NCBI GenBank assembly: GCA_947495575.1
Contig: CANLZL010000010.1
Span: 1 to 51,223 of the forward strand
DNA length: 51,223 nt
DNA from: an uncultured Nioella sp.
GTDB taxonomy: Bacteria > Pseudomonadota > Alphaproteobacteria > Rhodobacterales > Rhodobacteraceae
Direction of reading: 5' to 3'
Notes under the pieces: generated by a model
Seen by the model: the letters and a program-made list of their open reading frames with translations, nothing else
What the model was told of the DNA's origin: nothing
The model's database searches: none
Shown here: positions 8,629 to 17,024 of the stretch, piece by piece
Layout: each line of letters begins with the position of its first letter
How positions within the stretch are numbered: position 1 is the stretch's first letter
Program-made: the position numbers and the translations under genes

Positions 8629-9587
8629 GCCGCCAGCCCTTTGGACCCCATATCAAGGTATTTCTTATGGCGGGCTTTGACGATGTCTTCGCTGGATTTA
8701 CCATCCATTGCAGACAGCAGCCCTTCGATTGAATCGCCGACGCGCTTGATCGTTTCCTCACGACCACGCTGTGCGCCGCCAAGCGGTTCCTTGATGATAC
8801 GATCGATCACACCGAGTTTTTCAAGGTCTTGCGCGGTGACGCGCAACGCCTCCGCAGCTTCGCGCATTTTGCCCGCGTCTTTCCAGAGGATCGAGGCGCA
8901 GCCTTCGGGAGTAATGACGGAATAGATCGAATGCTCCAGCATCGCGACCTTGTCAGCGGTTGCAAAGGCAACAGCCCCGCCGGAACCGCCTTCGCCAATG
9001 ATGATCGACACATGTGGCACGCCGATAAAGAGGCATTTCTCGGTTGACCGTGCGATGGCCTCGGATTGCCCACGCTCCTCCGCGCCCTTGCCGGGATAGG
9101 CACCGGGTGTGTCGACAAGACTGATCAACGGCAGTTTGAAACGATGCGCGAGGTCCATCAGGCGGACGGCCTTGCGATAACCCTCAGGCCGAGCCATTCC
9201 GAAGTTGCGTTCGATCCGCGATTTTGTGTCGTGGCCCTTTTCATGACCCAGAACCACCACAGGACGATCATTGAACCGGGCCAGCCCGCCCATTACGGCC
9301 AAATCTTCGGCAAAGTTCCGGTCGCCAGCCAGTGGCGTATATTCGGTAAACAAAGCATCGATATAGTCTTTACAATGCGGTCTGTCGGGATGACGCGCCA
9401 CCTGACATTTGCGCCATGGCGTCAGCGATTTATAGAGATCGCCCAAAAGCTCTTCGGCTTTCTTATCAAGGCCGCGCGCCTCTTCCTCGATATCCATCTC
9501 TTTGTTACCGCGGGCCATGGCGCGCAGCTCTTCTGCTTTGCCTTCGATTTCGGCCAGGGGTTTTTCAAAGTCCAGATAGTTGGTCAT
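8625..9587 (-). CDS. accA: Acetyl-CoA carboxylase carboxyltransferase subunit alpha
   Basis: AccA pairs with AccD to transfer the carboxyl group from carboxybiotin-BCCP to acetyl-CoA, giving malonyl-CoA, the committed step of fatty acid synthesis. The 320-residue protein has the usual N-terminal helical region ([18 protein letters not shown]). The crotonase-fold core follows, with [36 protein letters not shown] and [12 protein letters not shown] forming the CoA and oxyanion sites. It ends near DMGSKGLAA, as in other alphaproteobacteria. It is a single gene on the minus strand, with its promoter expected in 9588-9690. Confidence 0.97.
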   Translation of the reverse strand: MTNYLDFEKPLAEIEGKAEELRAMARGNKEMDIEEEARGLDKKAEELLGDLYKSLTPWRKCQVARHPDRPHCKDYIDALFTEYTPLAGDRNFAEDLAVMGGLARFNDRPVVVLGHEKGHDTKSRIERNFGMARPEGYRKAVRLMDLAHRFKLPLISLVDTPGAYPGKGAEERGQSEAIARSTEKCLFIGVPHVSIIIGEGGSGGAVAFATADKVAMLEHSIYSVITPEGCASILWKDAGKMREAAEALRVTAQDLEKLGVIDRIIKEPLGGAQRGREETIKRVGDSIEGLLSAMDGKSSEDIVKARHKKYLDMGSKGLAA

Positions 9588-9696
9588 TCGCGGCGCGCTC
9601 CGATGTCGGTTTGGGCTGAAGGCCTATATGGCTTCGCTTTGCGCCAAATGCAATGCAGGTTGGCACCGTGATATTGGGATCATTTGAGGGCTTTGG

Positions 9697-10539
9697 CTAC
9701 TCGAAATTGAGGCCGGAAAGGTGCCCTGGCAGATCGCGCGCGCCAATGGCGGCCTCTCGCACCAGTATGTCGAAATGTTCGGTCAGGGCCTGTACGCGGT
9801 CGGAGCTGCGGAAGGCCAGATAGATATTGCCGACATAGATCACTGCCAGCTTTGGGCCAAAGATCGTGACCGGTGCCGAATAGAGCGTGCTGGCGTCAAA
9901 GAGGGACAGGCGCATCGAAGGGTATGTCTGCGTGCAGATTGTCACGATCAAGGCCACCTGTTCCTGCCGAACCTCGCGCGGCAGGCCCCGGTAATACCCC
10001 GACCCTTCGGCAAGGGCCGCGACCTCGTGCAGGGGAACGGCGATCTCGAAATCCGACCGGCCCGATAACAGGATGGCCTGCGTGTCTTTCATTGCGGCGA
10101 TGGCCTGTTCGGGCGATTTTCCAAGATGGTTGGCATATTCCCATCTGAGCATTGCCTCAGATTTCAGCATATCGGGCAGGGTGGCCGGCACGTGACGGAT
10201 TTTGTAGCCGATCGCCTCTTCGTGCCATTGCAAAAGTTGCTCATCTGCAGAGGTGCGTTTTGCATCCGGCATATCCATAGCTGCCGCCAAGAGATCGCCA
10301 ACCCGCTCGGGCCGATCCGTTAATCCCAAAAGCCAGTCACTGCTAACGCCAAGGCAGGCCGCTATTTCCGCCGCCAAATGAGCGTTCGGCAGGCGGAGCG
10401 ATGTGTCATTGAGCAAGTGGCCTATGGTTGTACGGTCAGAGCCCGTCGACCGGGCCAAGTCACTTTTGCTAAGGCCTGCCCGCACCATGGCCTGTGTGGC
10501 CCGGTCGCGAAACAATGCGGCCCGATCTCTTTTGTCCAA
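9697..10539 (-). CDS. XRE-family transcriptional regulator
   Basis: A 280-residue protein with an N-terminal helix-turn-helix of the Cro/CI type at about residues 12-70 (MVRAGLSKSDLARSTGSDRT then TIGHLLNDTSLRLP). The C-terminal 150 residues are a mixed alpha/beta domain with no motif I recognise, ending in a strand-rich stretch (LYSAPVTIFGPKLAVIYVGN). That part may sense a ligand or dimerise. The start appears to be TTG at 10539: an AGGTGA ribosome site is well spaced from it, and the only nearby ATG (10546) is followed at once by a stop. It is divergent from the DUF2061 gene, with 123 bp between. Targets are unknown. Confidence 0.75.
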   Translation of the reverse strand: MDKRDRAALFRDRATQAMVRAGLSKSDLARSTGSDRTTIGHLLNDTSLRLPNAHLAAEIAACLGVSSDWLLGLTDRPERVGDLLAAAMDMPDAKRTSADEQLLQWHEEAIGYKIRHVPATLPDMLKSEAMLRWEYANHLGKSPEQAIAAMKDTQAILLSGRSDFEIAVPLHEVAALAEGSGYYRGLPREVRQEQVALIVTICTQTYPSMRLSLFDASTLYSAPVTIFGPKLAVIYVGNIYLAFRSSDRVQALTEHFDILVREAAIGARDLPGHLSGLNFE

Positions 10540-10662
10540 TTTACATCACCTGCGGATAAAAATCCCGTATCTGTATAAAGTAGAGCGAAAACGCGGAATT
10601 CGCAAACCGGGGCGCGTGGGTTAGCCCTGAATTTGGAACGATTGGTTTTTTTGAGGTTTGGA

Positions 10663-10902
10663 ATGGACAGCAGGCAAAGGCGATTGGTGAAGGCTGTGAC
10701 TTGGCAGGCCCTGGGTATTGTCACGATGACGCTGATTGGCCTGATTATGACCGGATCGCTTCAGGCCGGCGGAAGTTTCGCTCTGATCTCGTCCGCCGTT
10801 GGGTTTGTCTGCTATTTCTTCCACGAATGCCTGTGGGACCGGGTCGCGTGGGGTCGATCACGACAGAGGTCGCCTGCGCCCGCGAACCGGACGCAGGGAT
10901 AA
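10663..10902 (+). CDS. DUF2061 domain small membrane protein
   Basis: A 79-residue protein starting MDSRQRRLVKAVTWQALGIV. It has two membrane helices at about residues 13-34 and 40-58, then an FHECLWDRVAWGR motif. The KAVTWQxLG opening and the HExxWDR-like end define DUF2061, a small inner-membrane family of unknown function. In some bacteria the family is linked to sulfur assimilation genes, but nothing of that kind is adjacent here. The ATG at 10663 follows a TTGAGG site; the frame could extend to 10633. The gene is convergent with mcl1, 4 bp away. Confidence 0.8.
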   Translation: MDSRQRRLVKAVTWQALGIVTMTLIGLIMTGSLQAGGSFALISSAVGFVCYFFHECLWDRVAWGRSRQRSPAPANRTQG

Positions 10903-10906
10903 TAGA

Positions 10907-11866
10907 TCAGCCCGCAGCGATTAATTCGGACTGGGCCACGATGACCTCCGCCTGTTTGATGGACGCAATATCGACCAGACGACCTTTGTAAACGGTCGCC
11001 CCTGCGCCGGACGCTTTGGCCGCTTCCATCGCAGCAAGAATTTCGCGGGCTTCGGCCACGGCCTCTTCTGATGGGGTGAAAACCTGGTTGGCCAGAGCGA
11101 TCTGTTTGGGGTGAATGGCCCATTTGCCGACCATGCCCAAAGTGGCAGAGCGTTTGGCCTGCGCGATATAGCCTTCATCATCCGAGAAATCGCCAAAGGG
11201 GCCGTCAACTGGCAACACCCCATGGGTGCGGCAGGCAGCAACAATCTTGGCCTGTGCCCAGTGCCATGGATCCGACCAGTGTTGCTGACCTTCACGGATC
11301 ATGTAGTAATTTTCCTGCGTTCCGCCAATACCCGTGGTCTGCATGCCCATCGAAGCCGCGAAATCGGCGGCGCCGAGGCTCATGGCTTCCATGCGGGGCG
11401 AAGATGCGGCGATGTCTTCTGCATGGGCGATACCGGCAGCCGATTCGATGATGACCTCGAAAGAAATGCGTTTCTTGCGGCCTTTTGCGGCCTCAATTGC
11501 GGTCACCAGCGCGTCAACGGCATAGACATCTTCGGCGCAGCCCACTTTCGGGATCATGATCTGGTCAAGCCGCTCGCTGGCCTGCTCCATGATGTCTACA
11601 ACGTCGCGGTACCAATAAGGCGTGTCCAGCCCATTTATGCGCACAGCCAAGGTTTTCTTGCCCCAGTCCACATCGCCAATGGCCTGAATGATATTGCCGC
11701 GCGCCTGTGGCTTATCATCGGGTGCTACAGAGTCCTCGAGATCGAGGTTGATGACATCCGCGGCAGAGGCTGCCATTTTCTCAAACAGTTTCGTGTTCGA
11801 ACCGGGGCCAAAAAGCTGACAGCGATTTGGGCGGGCAGGCGCGGGCGGTTGCAGGCGGAAGGACAT
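10907..11866 (-). CDS. mcl1: L-malyl-CoA / beta-methylmalyl-CoA lyase
   Basis: Mcl1 belongs to the CitE-like lyase family. In the ethylmalonyl-CoA pathway it cleaves (2R,3S)-beta-methylmalyl-CoA to glyoxylate and propionyl-CoA, and it handles L-malyl-CoA. The 319-residue protein begins MSFRLQPPAPARPNRCQLFG and keeps the barrel motifs DVINLDLEDSVAPDDK (metal-binding acidic pair), VRINGLDTPYWYRDV, SFEVIIESAAGIAHAEDI and MSLGAADFAASMGMQT. The C-terminal lid has KWAIHPKQIALANQVF. The pattern closely follows the Rhodobacter enzyme as I remember it. With mcd also in the window, an active EMC pathway is likely. Confidence 0.95.
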   Translation of the reverse strand: MSFRLQPPAPARPNRCQLFGPGSNTKLFEKMAASAADVINLDLEDSVAPDDKPQARGNIIQAIGDVDWGKKTLAVRINGLDTPYWYRDVVDIMEQASERLDQIMIPKVGCAEDVYAVDALVTAIEAAKGRKKRISFEVIIESAAGIAHAEDIAASSPRMEAMSLGAADFAASMGMQTTGIGGTQENYYMIREGQQHWSDPWHWAQAKIVAACRTHGVLPVDGPFGDFSDDEGYIAQAKRSATLGMVGKWAIHPKQIALANQVFTPSEEAVAEAREILAAMEAAKASGAGATVYKGRLVDIASIKQAEVIVAQSELIAAG

Positions 11867-11923
11867 GGGCGATTCCTTGTCGAGTAATGAAATGTCGTTT
11901 TGCTTGCATCATTCGGTATAATA

Positions 11924-11934
11924 TTGCGTCGCGG
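11924..11934. promoter_or_regulatory. Imperfect TTGCG-N-CGCAA element upstream of mcl1
   Basis: TTGCGTCGCGG lies about 58 bp upstream of the mcl1 start, two mismatches from the palindrome seen at ETF-QO. An AT-rich stretch (GGTATAATATT at 11915-11925) beside it could contain a promoter -10 element. Function is inferred only from position and resemblance. Confidence 0.25.
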
Positions 11935-12024
11935 CATGCAAGTGCTGCACTGCGGCGATACGAAATTTCTCGCCTGCGCACGCATGTTCAGGCATCGTAG
12001 GCAACATCTCGGAAGGGGCGGCTG

Positions 12025-12420
12025 ATGATATCACCAGATGAAATGATTGAGACCGCGTTGAACTATGCAGTCGCTTGGAGTTCGGGCGACCCGCAGGCTG
12101 TAGCATCCTACTATGCCGAAGATGGGTCGATCACCATCAATCGCGGTGATACATTGAAAGGGCGCGCTGCAATAGCCGAAATGGCAGCCGGGTTTTATAG
12201 TGAGTTCCCAGACCTCGTGGTTAAATGCGATCAGTTCCGAATGGGCGGCGACCACGCGATTTTTGTGTGGACCCTGGAAGGCCACCACGCCGTGACTAAG
12301 AACTTCGTGCGCGTCGGAGGTTGGGAGGAATGGGACCTGACCAAAGACGGAAAAGTTTCGGCCTCAAAAGGCTGGTTCGATGCCGCCGAGTATGAGCGCC
12401 AGATTGCAGAAGGGATCTGA
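12025..12420 (+). CDS. SnoaL/NTF2-like protein
   Basis: A 131-residue protein with the NTF2-like cone fold: helix MIETALNYAVAWSSGDPQAV, then YYAEDGSITINRGDTLKGRA, and strands HAIFVWTLEGHHA and VRVGGWEEWDLTKDGKVSAS. Such SnoaL-like polyketide-cyclase-related proteins range from isomerases to binding proteins, and the substrate cannot be told from sequence. The ATG at 12025 follows a GGAAGGGG site. It is divergent from mcl1, with 158 bp between, and convergent with the aminotransferase gene, 2 bp apart. Confidence 0.8.
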   Translation: MISPDEMIETALNYAVAWSSGDPQAVASYYAEDGSITINRGDTLKGRAAIAEMAAGFYSEFPDLVVKCDQFRMGGDHAIFVWTLEGHHAVTKNFVRVGGWEEWDLTKDGKVSASKGWFDAAEYERQIAEGI

Positions 12421-12422
12421 CC

Positions 12423-13592
12423 CTACTGCAAATCCCCAAACGCGGCTTGCATACGCGCCACGGCCTCTTCCACGACGTGCTTTTGGGTCGCGATATTGAA
12501 GCGCTGAAAGCCCTCTCCGCCGGTGCCGAAACCGGCACCGCTGCTGATCGCGATGCGAGCATCTCTGTTGATGCGAGTTTTGACCTCCTCATCGCTCATA
12601 CCCGTGCCAGAAAAATCGACCCAAGAAAGAAAAGTTGACTGCAACGGCAAAGACCGGAGGCCGGGAATGGCATTGATCCCTTCATCAAAGATGCGCGCGT
12701 TTTCTGCCAGATGCTTCAACTGGGCATCGACCCAATCCGCGCCTGCAGGGCTATAGGCCGCGCGGATCATTTCGACACCAAGCGCAGATGGGCAATAATC
12801 GAGCGACGCAAGGCGCTGGATCATGGCGGCTCGCAATTCCGGATCGGGGATGATCATATTGCCTGTACGTTGGCCGGCGATGTTGAAGGTTTTGGACGCG
12901 GCCGTAAGGCTGATCGTATGGCCGCGCGCCTCTGGGGCTGCAATGTCCATCGGTACAAACGTTTTGCCGGGATAGACGAGGTCATGGTGGATCTCATCCG
13001 AGACGACAATCATTCCATTTATCCGGGCGAATTCTGCCACGGCGCGCAACTCCTCCGGGCTCCACACACGGCCCGACGGATTTTGTGGAGAACACCAAAG
13101 GAGCAGTTTTTCCATCCCCGTCAGGCGGGATTGGGCATCGTCCAGGTCCAGCTCATAGGTGTCGCCCACACGTTTCAACGGGCATTCGGTGACATGGCGC
13201 CCCGATTTCTTCACCTTGTGTGCGAACTCGTGATAAACGGGCGAAAAGACCACGGCGTGATCGCCGGTATTGCTGAACACATCCAGGCAAAGCGCGATAG
13301 CATTGCCGAGGCCCTGGCTGGTCAGCACCCATTCGGTCTCAATCTCCCATTTGTGGCGGGTGCGCATCCACCACTGGACCGCCTCTTTGTAAGCATCATA
13401 TTCCCATGAATAGCCAAGCACCCCGTGATCCACCGCACGTTGCAGGGCGTCGCGCACACAAGGTGCGGTTGGGTAGTCGGAATCGGCCGTCCACATCGCC
13501 AAACCATCCGGCGCGGTCACACCAAGCAGGGGCAGCTTATCCCATTTGGAAGCGAAGGTGCCGCGGCGATTGGTGGGCTGATTGAAATCCAT
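12423..13592 (-). CDS. MalY/PatB-type PLP aminotransferase (probable cystathionine beta-lyase)
   Basis: A 389-residue fold-type I PLP enzyme. MalY/PatB proteins cleave C-S bonds of cystathionine or cysteine conjugates, releasing homocysteine or thiols, ammonia and pyruvate. Visible features are the N-terminal RRGTFASKWDK, the cofactor-contacting LLWCSPQNPSGRVW and VVSDEIHHDLVYPG, and the Schiff-base lysine in TAASKTFNIAGQRTGN. The ATG at 13592 starts MDFNQPTNRRGTF as homologues do, although the frame is open to 13658. A role in methionine or sulfur metabolism is likely, but an aminotransferase activity cannot be excluded. Confidence 0.87.
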   Translation of the reverse strand: MDFNQPTNRRGTFASKWDKLPLLGVTAPDGLAMWTADSDYPTAPCVRDALQRAVDHGVLGYSWEYDAYKEAVQWWMRTRHKWEIETEWVLTSQGLGNAIALCLDVFSNTGDHAVVFSPVYHEFAHKVKKSGRHVTECPLKRVGDTYELDLDDAQSRLTGMEKLLLWCSPQNPSGRVWSPEELRAVAEFARINGMIVVSDEIHHDLVYPGKTFVPMDIAAPEARGHTISLTAASKTFNIAGQRTGNMIIPDPELRAAMIQRLASLDYCPSALGVEMIRAAYSPAGADWVDAQLKHLAENARIFDEGINAIPGLRSLPLQSTFLSWVDFSGTGMSDEEVKTRINRDARIAISSGAGFGTGGEGFQRFNIATQKHVVEEAVARMQAAFGDLQ

Positions 13593-13688
13593 TGGGTCGG
13601 GCCTTGTGGTTTGGACATTTCTTGACGGCGAAGCTATCCCAATCAGGGGCGGGCGCAAGGCCCGTTGCGAGAGCGGCAGAGATCGCCT

Positions 13689-14219
13689 ATGTCACGGGCC
13701 ATGTTAAAGCCGATCCTGATCCATCCCGACCCACGATTGAAGAAACTGGCCGCCCCCGTGGACGACCTGAGCGATGAGTTGCGCGCACTTGCCAGCGACA
13801 TGCTGGAAACGATGTATGACGCACCGGGCATCGGATTGGCCGCGCCGCAGATTGGTGTATCGAAACGGTTGATCGTGCTGGATTGCATCAAGGAAGAAGG
13901 CGCGACGCCACGCCCGATGGCGATGTTCAACCCTGAGATCCTGGCCAGTTCGGAAGAGACAAATGTCTATGAAGAGGGCTGTTTGTCGATCCCCGAAGTC
14001 TTCGCAGAAGTGACCCGCCCCAAAGAGGTCGAAGTGGCGTGGATTGATAGCGACGGCAATGCCCGGAAAGAAGTGTTCGACGGGCTTTGGGCCACCTGCG
14101 TTCAGCATGAGATCGACCATTTGGACGGCAAGTTGTTCATTGATTACCTCAAGCCGCTGAAGCGCCAGATGATCACGCGGAAAATGCAGAAACTGAAACG
14201 CGAATTGGCGCGCGGCTGA
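13689..14219 (+). CDS. def: Peptide deformylase (active type)
   Basis: Removes the N-formyl group from nascent proteins. All three metallo-deformylase motifs are intact: GIGLAAPQIG at residues 48-57, EEGCLS at 95-100 with metal ligand C98, and HEIDH at 140-144 with ligands H140 and H144 and catalytic E141. The 176-residue length is normal. An ATG at 13701 (MLKPILIHPDPR) is an equally plausible start, since homologues often begin with the PILIHPDPR strand. Its TGA overlaps the ATG of the second deformylase-like gene, and fmt follows, giving the classical def-fmt arrangement with one extra copy. Confidence 0.95.
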   Translation: MSRAMLKPILIHPDPRLKKLAAPVDDLSDELRALASDMLETMYDAPGIGLAAPQIGVSKRLIVLDCIKEEGATPRPMAMFNPEILASSEETNVYEEGCLSIPEVFAEVTRPKEVEVAWIDSDGNARKEVFDGLWATCVQHEIDHLDGKLFIDYLKPLKRQMITRKMQKLKRELARG

Positions 14220-14713
14220 TGCCGACCCGTCCTTTTGTCATGTGGCCCGATAAACGGCTGCGCACCCCGGCGGCCCCAGTTGAGGCCATCACCGATGAGA
14301 TCCGCGCGACCTGGGATGATATGATTGAAACCATGGATGCGATGCCGGGCGTTGGGCTTGCCGGGCCTCAGATTGGTGTGATGCTGCGGCTGGCCGTGGT
14401 GGATGCCAGTGATGAGCGCGGCAAAGCGATCCGCATGGCGAACCCGGAAATTCTGCACGCCTCGGTCAAATTGCGGGCGCATGAAGAGGCCAGCCCGAAC
14501 CTACTTGGAATGTCAGCCGGATTGGAGCGCCCCCGCGCCGTGACTGTGCGTTATCTGGATGAGGCTGGCGAAGAAGTTGAAAAAGACCTGGTTGGTCTTT
14601 GGGCGACGTCAGTTCAGCACCAGATCGACCATCTGAATGGCCGGATGTATTTCGACAACCTGTCCAAGGTAAAGCGGTCGATGTTGCTGAAGAAGGCGCA
14701 AAAACGGCGCTGA
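14219..14713 (+). CDS. Degenerate peptide deformylase paralogue
   Basis: A 164-residue protein homologous throughout to the preceding deformylase. Motif 1 is nearly intact (GVGLAGPQIG, residues 44-53). In motif 2 the metal-binding cysteine region EEGCLSIP is replaced by EEASPNLL, leaving Ser92 where cysteine is expected. In motif 3 the catalytic glutamate is glutamine: HQIDH at 134-138. Both histidines remain. Losing the Cys ligand and the general base should abolish normal deformylase activity (inference from the family mechanism). The frame is intact and translationally coupled to def, so it is probably a retained paralogue with another role rather than a pseudogene. Confidence 0.88.
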   Translation: MPTRPFVMWPDKRLRTPAAPVEAITDEIRATWDDMIETMDAMPGVGLAGPQIGVMLRLAVVDASDERGKAIRMANPEILHASVKLRAHEEASPNLLGMSAGLERPRAVTVRYLDEAGEEVEKDLVGLWATSVQHQIDHLNGRMYFDNLSKVKRSMLLKKAQKRR

Positions 14714-14817
14714 CTTCGTCGCCCGGTGCCATTGGCTCAATCCGGGCGCTGGTGGCGTGCGACGTTGGTATCAGGTAAGGCAGGTCGCAGCTACAGACCC
14801 GAGTGAGCAGGACACAA

Positions 14818-15732
14818 ATGCGCATTATTTTTATGGGAACCCCTGAATTCTCTGTACCGGTATTGGAAGCGTTGGTTTCCGCCGGACACGAGATTGCCGC
14901 CGTCTATTGCCAGCCGCCGCGGCCTGCCGGTCGCGGCAAGAAAGATCGACCTACGCCGGTTCATGCAAGGGCGCTTGAGATTGGGTTGGAGGTGCGCCAT
15001 CCGGTGAGCCTGAAAAGCGTCGAGGCGCAGGCAGAGTTTGCGGCCCTCAATGCCGAGGTTGCAGTTGTCGTGGCTTATGGCCTAATCCTGCCGCAAGCCA
15101 TTTTGGATGCGCCCGAACGCGGTTGCCTCAATATCCATGCAAGTCTGTTGCCGCGCTGGCGCGGGGCTGCACCGATCCACCGCGCGATTATGGCGGGCGA
15201 TGCGGAAACCGGTGTTGGCATCATGCAAATGGAGGCCGGCCTAGATACTGGCCCGGTCCTTCTGGAAAAGCGCATTGCCATTGGCCTCGAAGAAACGACC
15301 GCCGATCTGCATGACCGCTTGAGTGCCTTGGGCGCCGCAGCGATTGTCGAGGCTTTGGCCAGGTGGGATGAGTTGGTCGCGCGGCCTCAGCCAGAGGACG
15401 GCCTCACCTATGCCCACAAGATCGACAAATCCGAGGCGAAAATCGACTGGGGGTACAGCGCTGAAGAGGTCGACCGGCTAATCCGGGGCCTCAGCCCTTT
15501 TCCCGGAGCATGGTCCACCCTAGATGGAAAGAGACTGAAGCTGTTGCGTAGTCGCGTTGTTGCCGGTTCGGGCCGTCCCGGTGAAGTGCTGACCGGACTG
15601 ACCATTGCCTGCGGTAACGGAGCCGTGCAGATTACTGAGGCGCAGATCGAGGGGCGGGGGCGGCAGGACGCCGACACGTTCCTGCGTGGAACGCCCGTGC
15701 CTGAGGGTACGATTTTGGGAGATGACGAATGA
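14818..15732 (+). CDS. fmt: Methionyl-tRNA formyltransferase
   Basis: Transfers a formyl group from 10-formyl-tetrahydrofolate to initiator Met-tRNA. The 304-residue protein begins [20 protein letters not shown]. It has the catalytic Asn and His in [20 protein letters not shown] and the aspartate in [16 protein letters not shown]-terminal beta-barrel tRNA-binding domain runs from about residue 210, with the linker motif THAKIxK-like [14 protein letters not shown]. The ATG at 14818 gives the canonical N-terminus. It sits 104 bp after the deformylase pair and overlaps the next small gene by 4 bp. Confidence 0.97.
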   Translation: MRIIFMGTPEFSVPVLEALVSAGHEIAAVYCQPPRPAGRGKKDRPTPVHARALEIGLEVRHPVSLKSVEAQAEFAALNAEVAVVVAYGLILPQAILDAPERGCLNIHASLLPRWRGAAPIHRAIMAGDAETGVGIMQMEAGLDTGPVLLEKRIAIGLEETTADLHDRLSALGAAAIVEALARWDELVARPQPEDGLTYAHKIDKSEAKIDWGYSAEEVDRLIRGLSPFPGAWSTLDGKRLKLLRSRVVAGSGRPGEVLTGLTIACGNGAVQITEAQIEGRGRQDADTFLRGTPVPEGTILGDDE

Positions 15733-15992
15733 TCCTTTTTACCTTCTTTGGCTCACTGATGATCGCAGCCGTTGTGGCCATCATATTTGAGCGGATGGGG
15801 ATCACCCATAATGGGTATGTGCTGTCTGTTTTGATCGCGCTTGGGGCTGTTATCGTCCTTTTCTTTTTGCGGTCGCTTTTCCACTTTCGCCTTGGATCGC
15901 CCGGACTGGATGCTATCCTTGGTTCAGCTGCGGCACTGATCCTAATTCCGGTTGAAAGCACGCGCAGGCGCAATCGCAATCGGCGGCGCTAA
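15729..15992 (+). CDS. Small membrane protein coupled to fmt, unknown
   Basis: An 87-residue protein whose ATG overlaps the fmt stop (ATGA). Two or three hydrophobic segments are visible, at about residues 2-20 ([19 protein letters not shown]), 30-48 ([18 protein letters not shown]) and possibly 58-74, followed by a very basic tail (RRRNRNRRR) that should stay cytoplasmic. I do not recognise a family. The overlap with fmt and the clean membrane topology support it being real. Confidence 0.6.
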   Translation: MILFTFFGSLMIAAVVAIIFERMGITHNGYVLSVLIALGAVIVLFFLRSLFHFRLGSPGLDAILGSAAALILIPVESTRRRNRNRRR

Positions 15993-16040
15993 TCGGGTGG
16001 CCCCCTTCAAACCGGGCAGGTGAGGGCGCATATAGGTCTC

Positions 16041-16274
16041 ATGATTGTTTATCTCATCATTATCGGCGCAGCCGCAGGCTTTCTGGCGACGCGTGTCATG
16101 AAGTTGGAAACGGATGTCATCACCACCGTTGGGATCGGCGTATTGGGCGCGATTATCGGCGGGTTGGTCTTGCGGTTTCTGGCCACGGTATTCGGTATGT
16201 TTGCCGGGTTTCTGGGCGCGTTTCTGGGGGCGATCCTGCTGATCTGGATTTGGCAGACTTACATCCGCCGTTGA
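16041..16274 (+). CDS. GlsB/YeaQ/YmgE-like small membrane protein
   Basis: A 77-residue protein of three hydrophobic glycine-rich segments (MIVYLIIIGAAAGFLATRVM; VGIGVLGAIIGGLVLRFL; GAFLGAILLIWIW). This pattern fits the transglycosylase-associated / GlsB-YeaQ-YmgE stress family; no enzyme activity is established for it. A GTG at 16020 would add seven residues, but the ATG at 16041 has an AGGT site and starts directly at the first helix. It ends one base before the convergent channel gene. Confidence 0.7.
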   Translation: MIVYLIIIGAAAGFLATRVMKLETDVITTVGIGVLGAIIGGLVLRFLATVFGMFAGFLGAFLGAILLIWIWQTYIRR

Positions 16275-16895
16275 CTACTGGCGCGGTGGGCGTGCCTTGT
16301 AGACCGGCAGACGCCAACCAAAGACCAGCGATCCGGCGCGCAGAATGAATGTCACGGCGATACAGGCCAGAAGCGGTGCAAACGATTCGGTAAAAAAGGT
16401 CGAGGCAATGAGCGCGGCTGCGGCCCCTGCAAATGCGGCGGTCACGTAAAGCTCTCCCTGCCGCAATACCATGGGCACCTCATTGCACACCACATCGCGC
16501 ATCAATCCGCCAAGCGTCCCAGTGGCGACGCCCATTACAATGACTATGGCGGGCGCCTGATCCAGCGACTGCGCGACGCCGGCGCCTGCGGCCACCGCCA
16601 CGGCCAGAGCAATAGCATCCAGCCACTCAATTGCCCGGTAGCGACTTTCTAACAAATGCGCGGTAAAAAAGACTAAGAGTGCCGCCAGGCAGGCCACGGC
16701 CAAAGGTGTGGGGTTTCCAACCCAGAATACCGGGTTCCGATCCAATAGGAGGTCACGCACCGTTCCGCCGCCTACAGCCGTCAGGCAGGCGACAAAGAAA
16801 AATCCCACGATGTCCAATTGCGCCCGGCTGGCCACCATGGCGCCGGACAAGGCAAAAACAAGGACTGAGGCGTAATCAAGAAAGAGCAGAGTCAT
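16275..16895 (-). CDS. TRIC-type/UPF0126 membrane channel protein
   Basis: A 206-residue protein with six to seven membrane helices made of two related halves. Each half has a glycine-rich motif before a basic residue: AVGGGTVRDLLLDRNPVFW at about residue 40 and TGTLGGLMRDVVCNEVP at about residue 127. This duplicated GGxxRD pattern defines the UPF0126 / prokaryotic trimeric intracellular cation channel family. The physiological ion is uncertain. ATG 16895 was chosen; a TTG at 16904 adds three residues. It is divergent from the desaturase gene. Confidence 0.88.
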   Translation of the reverse strand: MTLLFLDYASVLVFALSGAMVASRAQLDIVGFFFVACLTAVGGGTVRDLLLDRNPVFWVGNPTPLAVACLAALLVFFTAHLLESRYRAIEWLDAIALAVAVAAGAGVAQSLDQAPAIVIVMGVATGTLGGLMRDVVCNEVPMVLRQGELYVTAAFAGAAAALIASTFFTESFAPLLACIAVTFILRAGSLVFGWRLPVYKARPPRQ

Positions 16896-17024
16896 GTCTG
16901 GCAATCTGTCTGATCTGACGCGCGCTGACCATAGAGGAATAATTTGATGGTGCGATTTGCGCGCAACGATTGCGAATTTGGTCGAAACCTATATGAGGGC
17001 GTCTACCAAGTAAAAAGCAGGCGC

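Noticed and set aside
11111-11887. A 258-residue plus-strand frame
   Set aside because: Antisense to the well-supported mcl1 gene; it shows no conserved motif.
14219-14713. Pseudogene call for the second deformylase
   Set aside because: The frame is intact, coupled to def by a 1-bp overlap, of normal length and without stops. The two substitutions are better explained as a specialised paralogue.
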